Assembly (NCBI RefSeq): GCF_002836205.1
Contig: NZ_PJBE01000013.1
Location: 2,480,001 to 2,544,000 of the forward strand
Reading direction: 5' to 3'
Length of the DNA: 64,000 nucleotides
Source of the DNA: Shewanella sp. Choline-02u-19
GTDB lineage: Bacteria > Pseudomonadota > Gammaproteobacteria > Enterobacterales > Shewanellaceae
Below the pieces are notes generated by a model. The model was not told the DNA's origin. It was given only the letters and a program-made list of their open reading frames with translations, and searched no databases. Positions 63,910 through 64,000 of this stretch are shown in pieces (position 1 is the stretch's first letter; each line of letters starts with the position of its first letter). The position numbers and the translations under genes are program-made.

Positions 63910-64000
63910 CATTTGTAACAACGATTGAAACTGTAGCGGCGAAAATGAGATTAGCACTTGCTTGTAGCCTAGTGCTATTACGCTACCGTTTGTAAGCTAT

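Larger units (their letters stand above)
63304..64000. other. Non-coding region from rpsT to the window end
   Basis: The region contains the rpsT terminator, a MITE-like element (63392-63858) with internal tandem repeats, and a minus-strand terminator (63885-63909). The terminator probably belongs to a gene beyond the right edge; the last 90 bp do not show its reading frame clearly. Confidence 0.55.

Overview
The window looks like chromosome of a marine gammaproteobacterium in Alteromonadales, most probably Shewanella. The basis is gene content and order rather than a database match: the nagP-nagX-nagA-nagK-hex chitin block with a LacI-type NagR, the minor-pilin block ending in tapY2, pilT-pilU beside yggS-proC-yggT-yggU, and ribF-ileS-lspA-fkpB-ispH. 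Coding density is high. I see no prophage, CRISPR array, rRNA or complete insertion sequence.

Layout. 0-11.9 kb: outer-membrane porin, rdgC, an M61 peptidase, a TPR protein with a decayed GGDEF domain, an intact diguanylate cyclase, ppnN-xni, a DUF3192 protein and hemH. 12-19.9 kb: pilU and pilT leftward; yggS-proC-yggT-yggU-DUF4426 and rdgB-hemW rightward, separated by about 770 bp of non-coding DNA that holds a MITE-like element. 20-29.7 kb: DUF885 protein, LysR regulator, yggN, trmB-yggL-glsB, mutY-yggX, cytochrome b561-yceI. 29.9-30.9 kb: a tRNA-Phe/tRNA-Thr pair present twice with its promoter and terminator.

31.3-47.2 kb is the GlcNAc/chitin region. Hex (GH20) releases GlcNAc, NagP imports it, NagK phosphorylates it and NagA deacetylates it. 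No GlcN-6-P deaminase (nagB) is present here. Five copies of an 18-bp palindrome that fits the NagR operator lie before nagP, nagK, the hex/mcp side, a SapC-family gene and a TonB-dependent receptor. A flavin-dependent halogenase lies between the SapC gene and the receptor, so a SapC-halogenase-receptor module appears to be tied to the chitin regulon. A methyl-accepting chemotaxis gene next to hex has decayed to a C-terminal remnant.

47.3-64 kb: glnB, two tandem fimT-like pseudopilin genes, the leftward minor-pilin operon pilV-pilW-pilX-pilY1-pilE-tapY2, the leftward block ribF-ileS-lspA-fkpB-ispH, murJ, and rpsT with a TTG start. A second MITE-like element of about 467 bp follows rpsT, and the terminator of a gene beyond the right edge closes the window. 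The most unusual material is the NagR-linked halogenase/SapC/receptor module, the orphan NagR site that lies just ahead of a terminator, and the two MITE-like elements.
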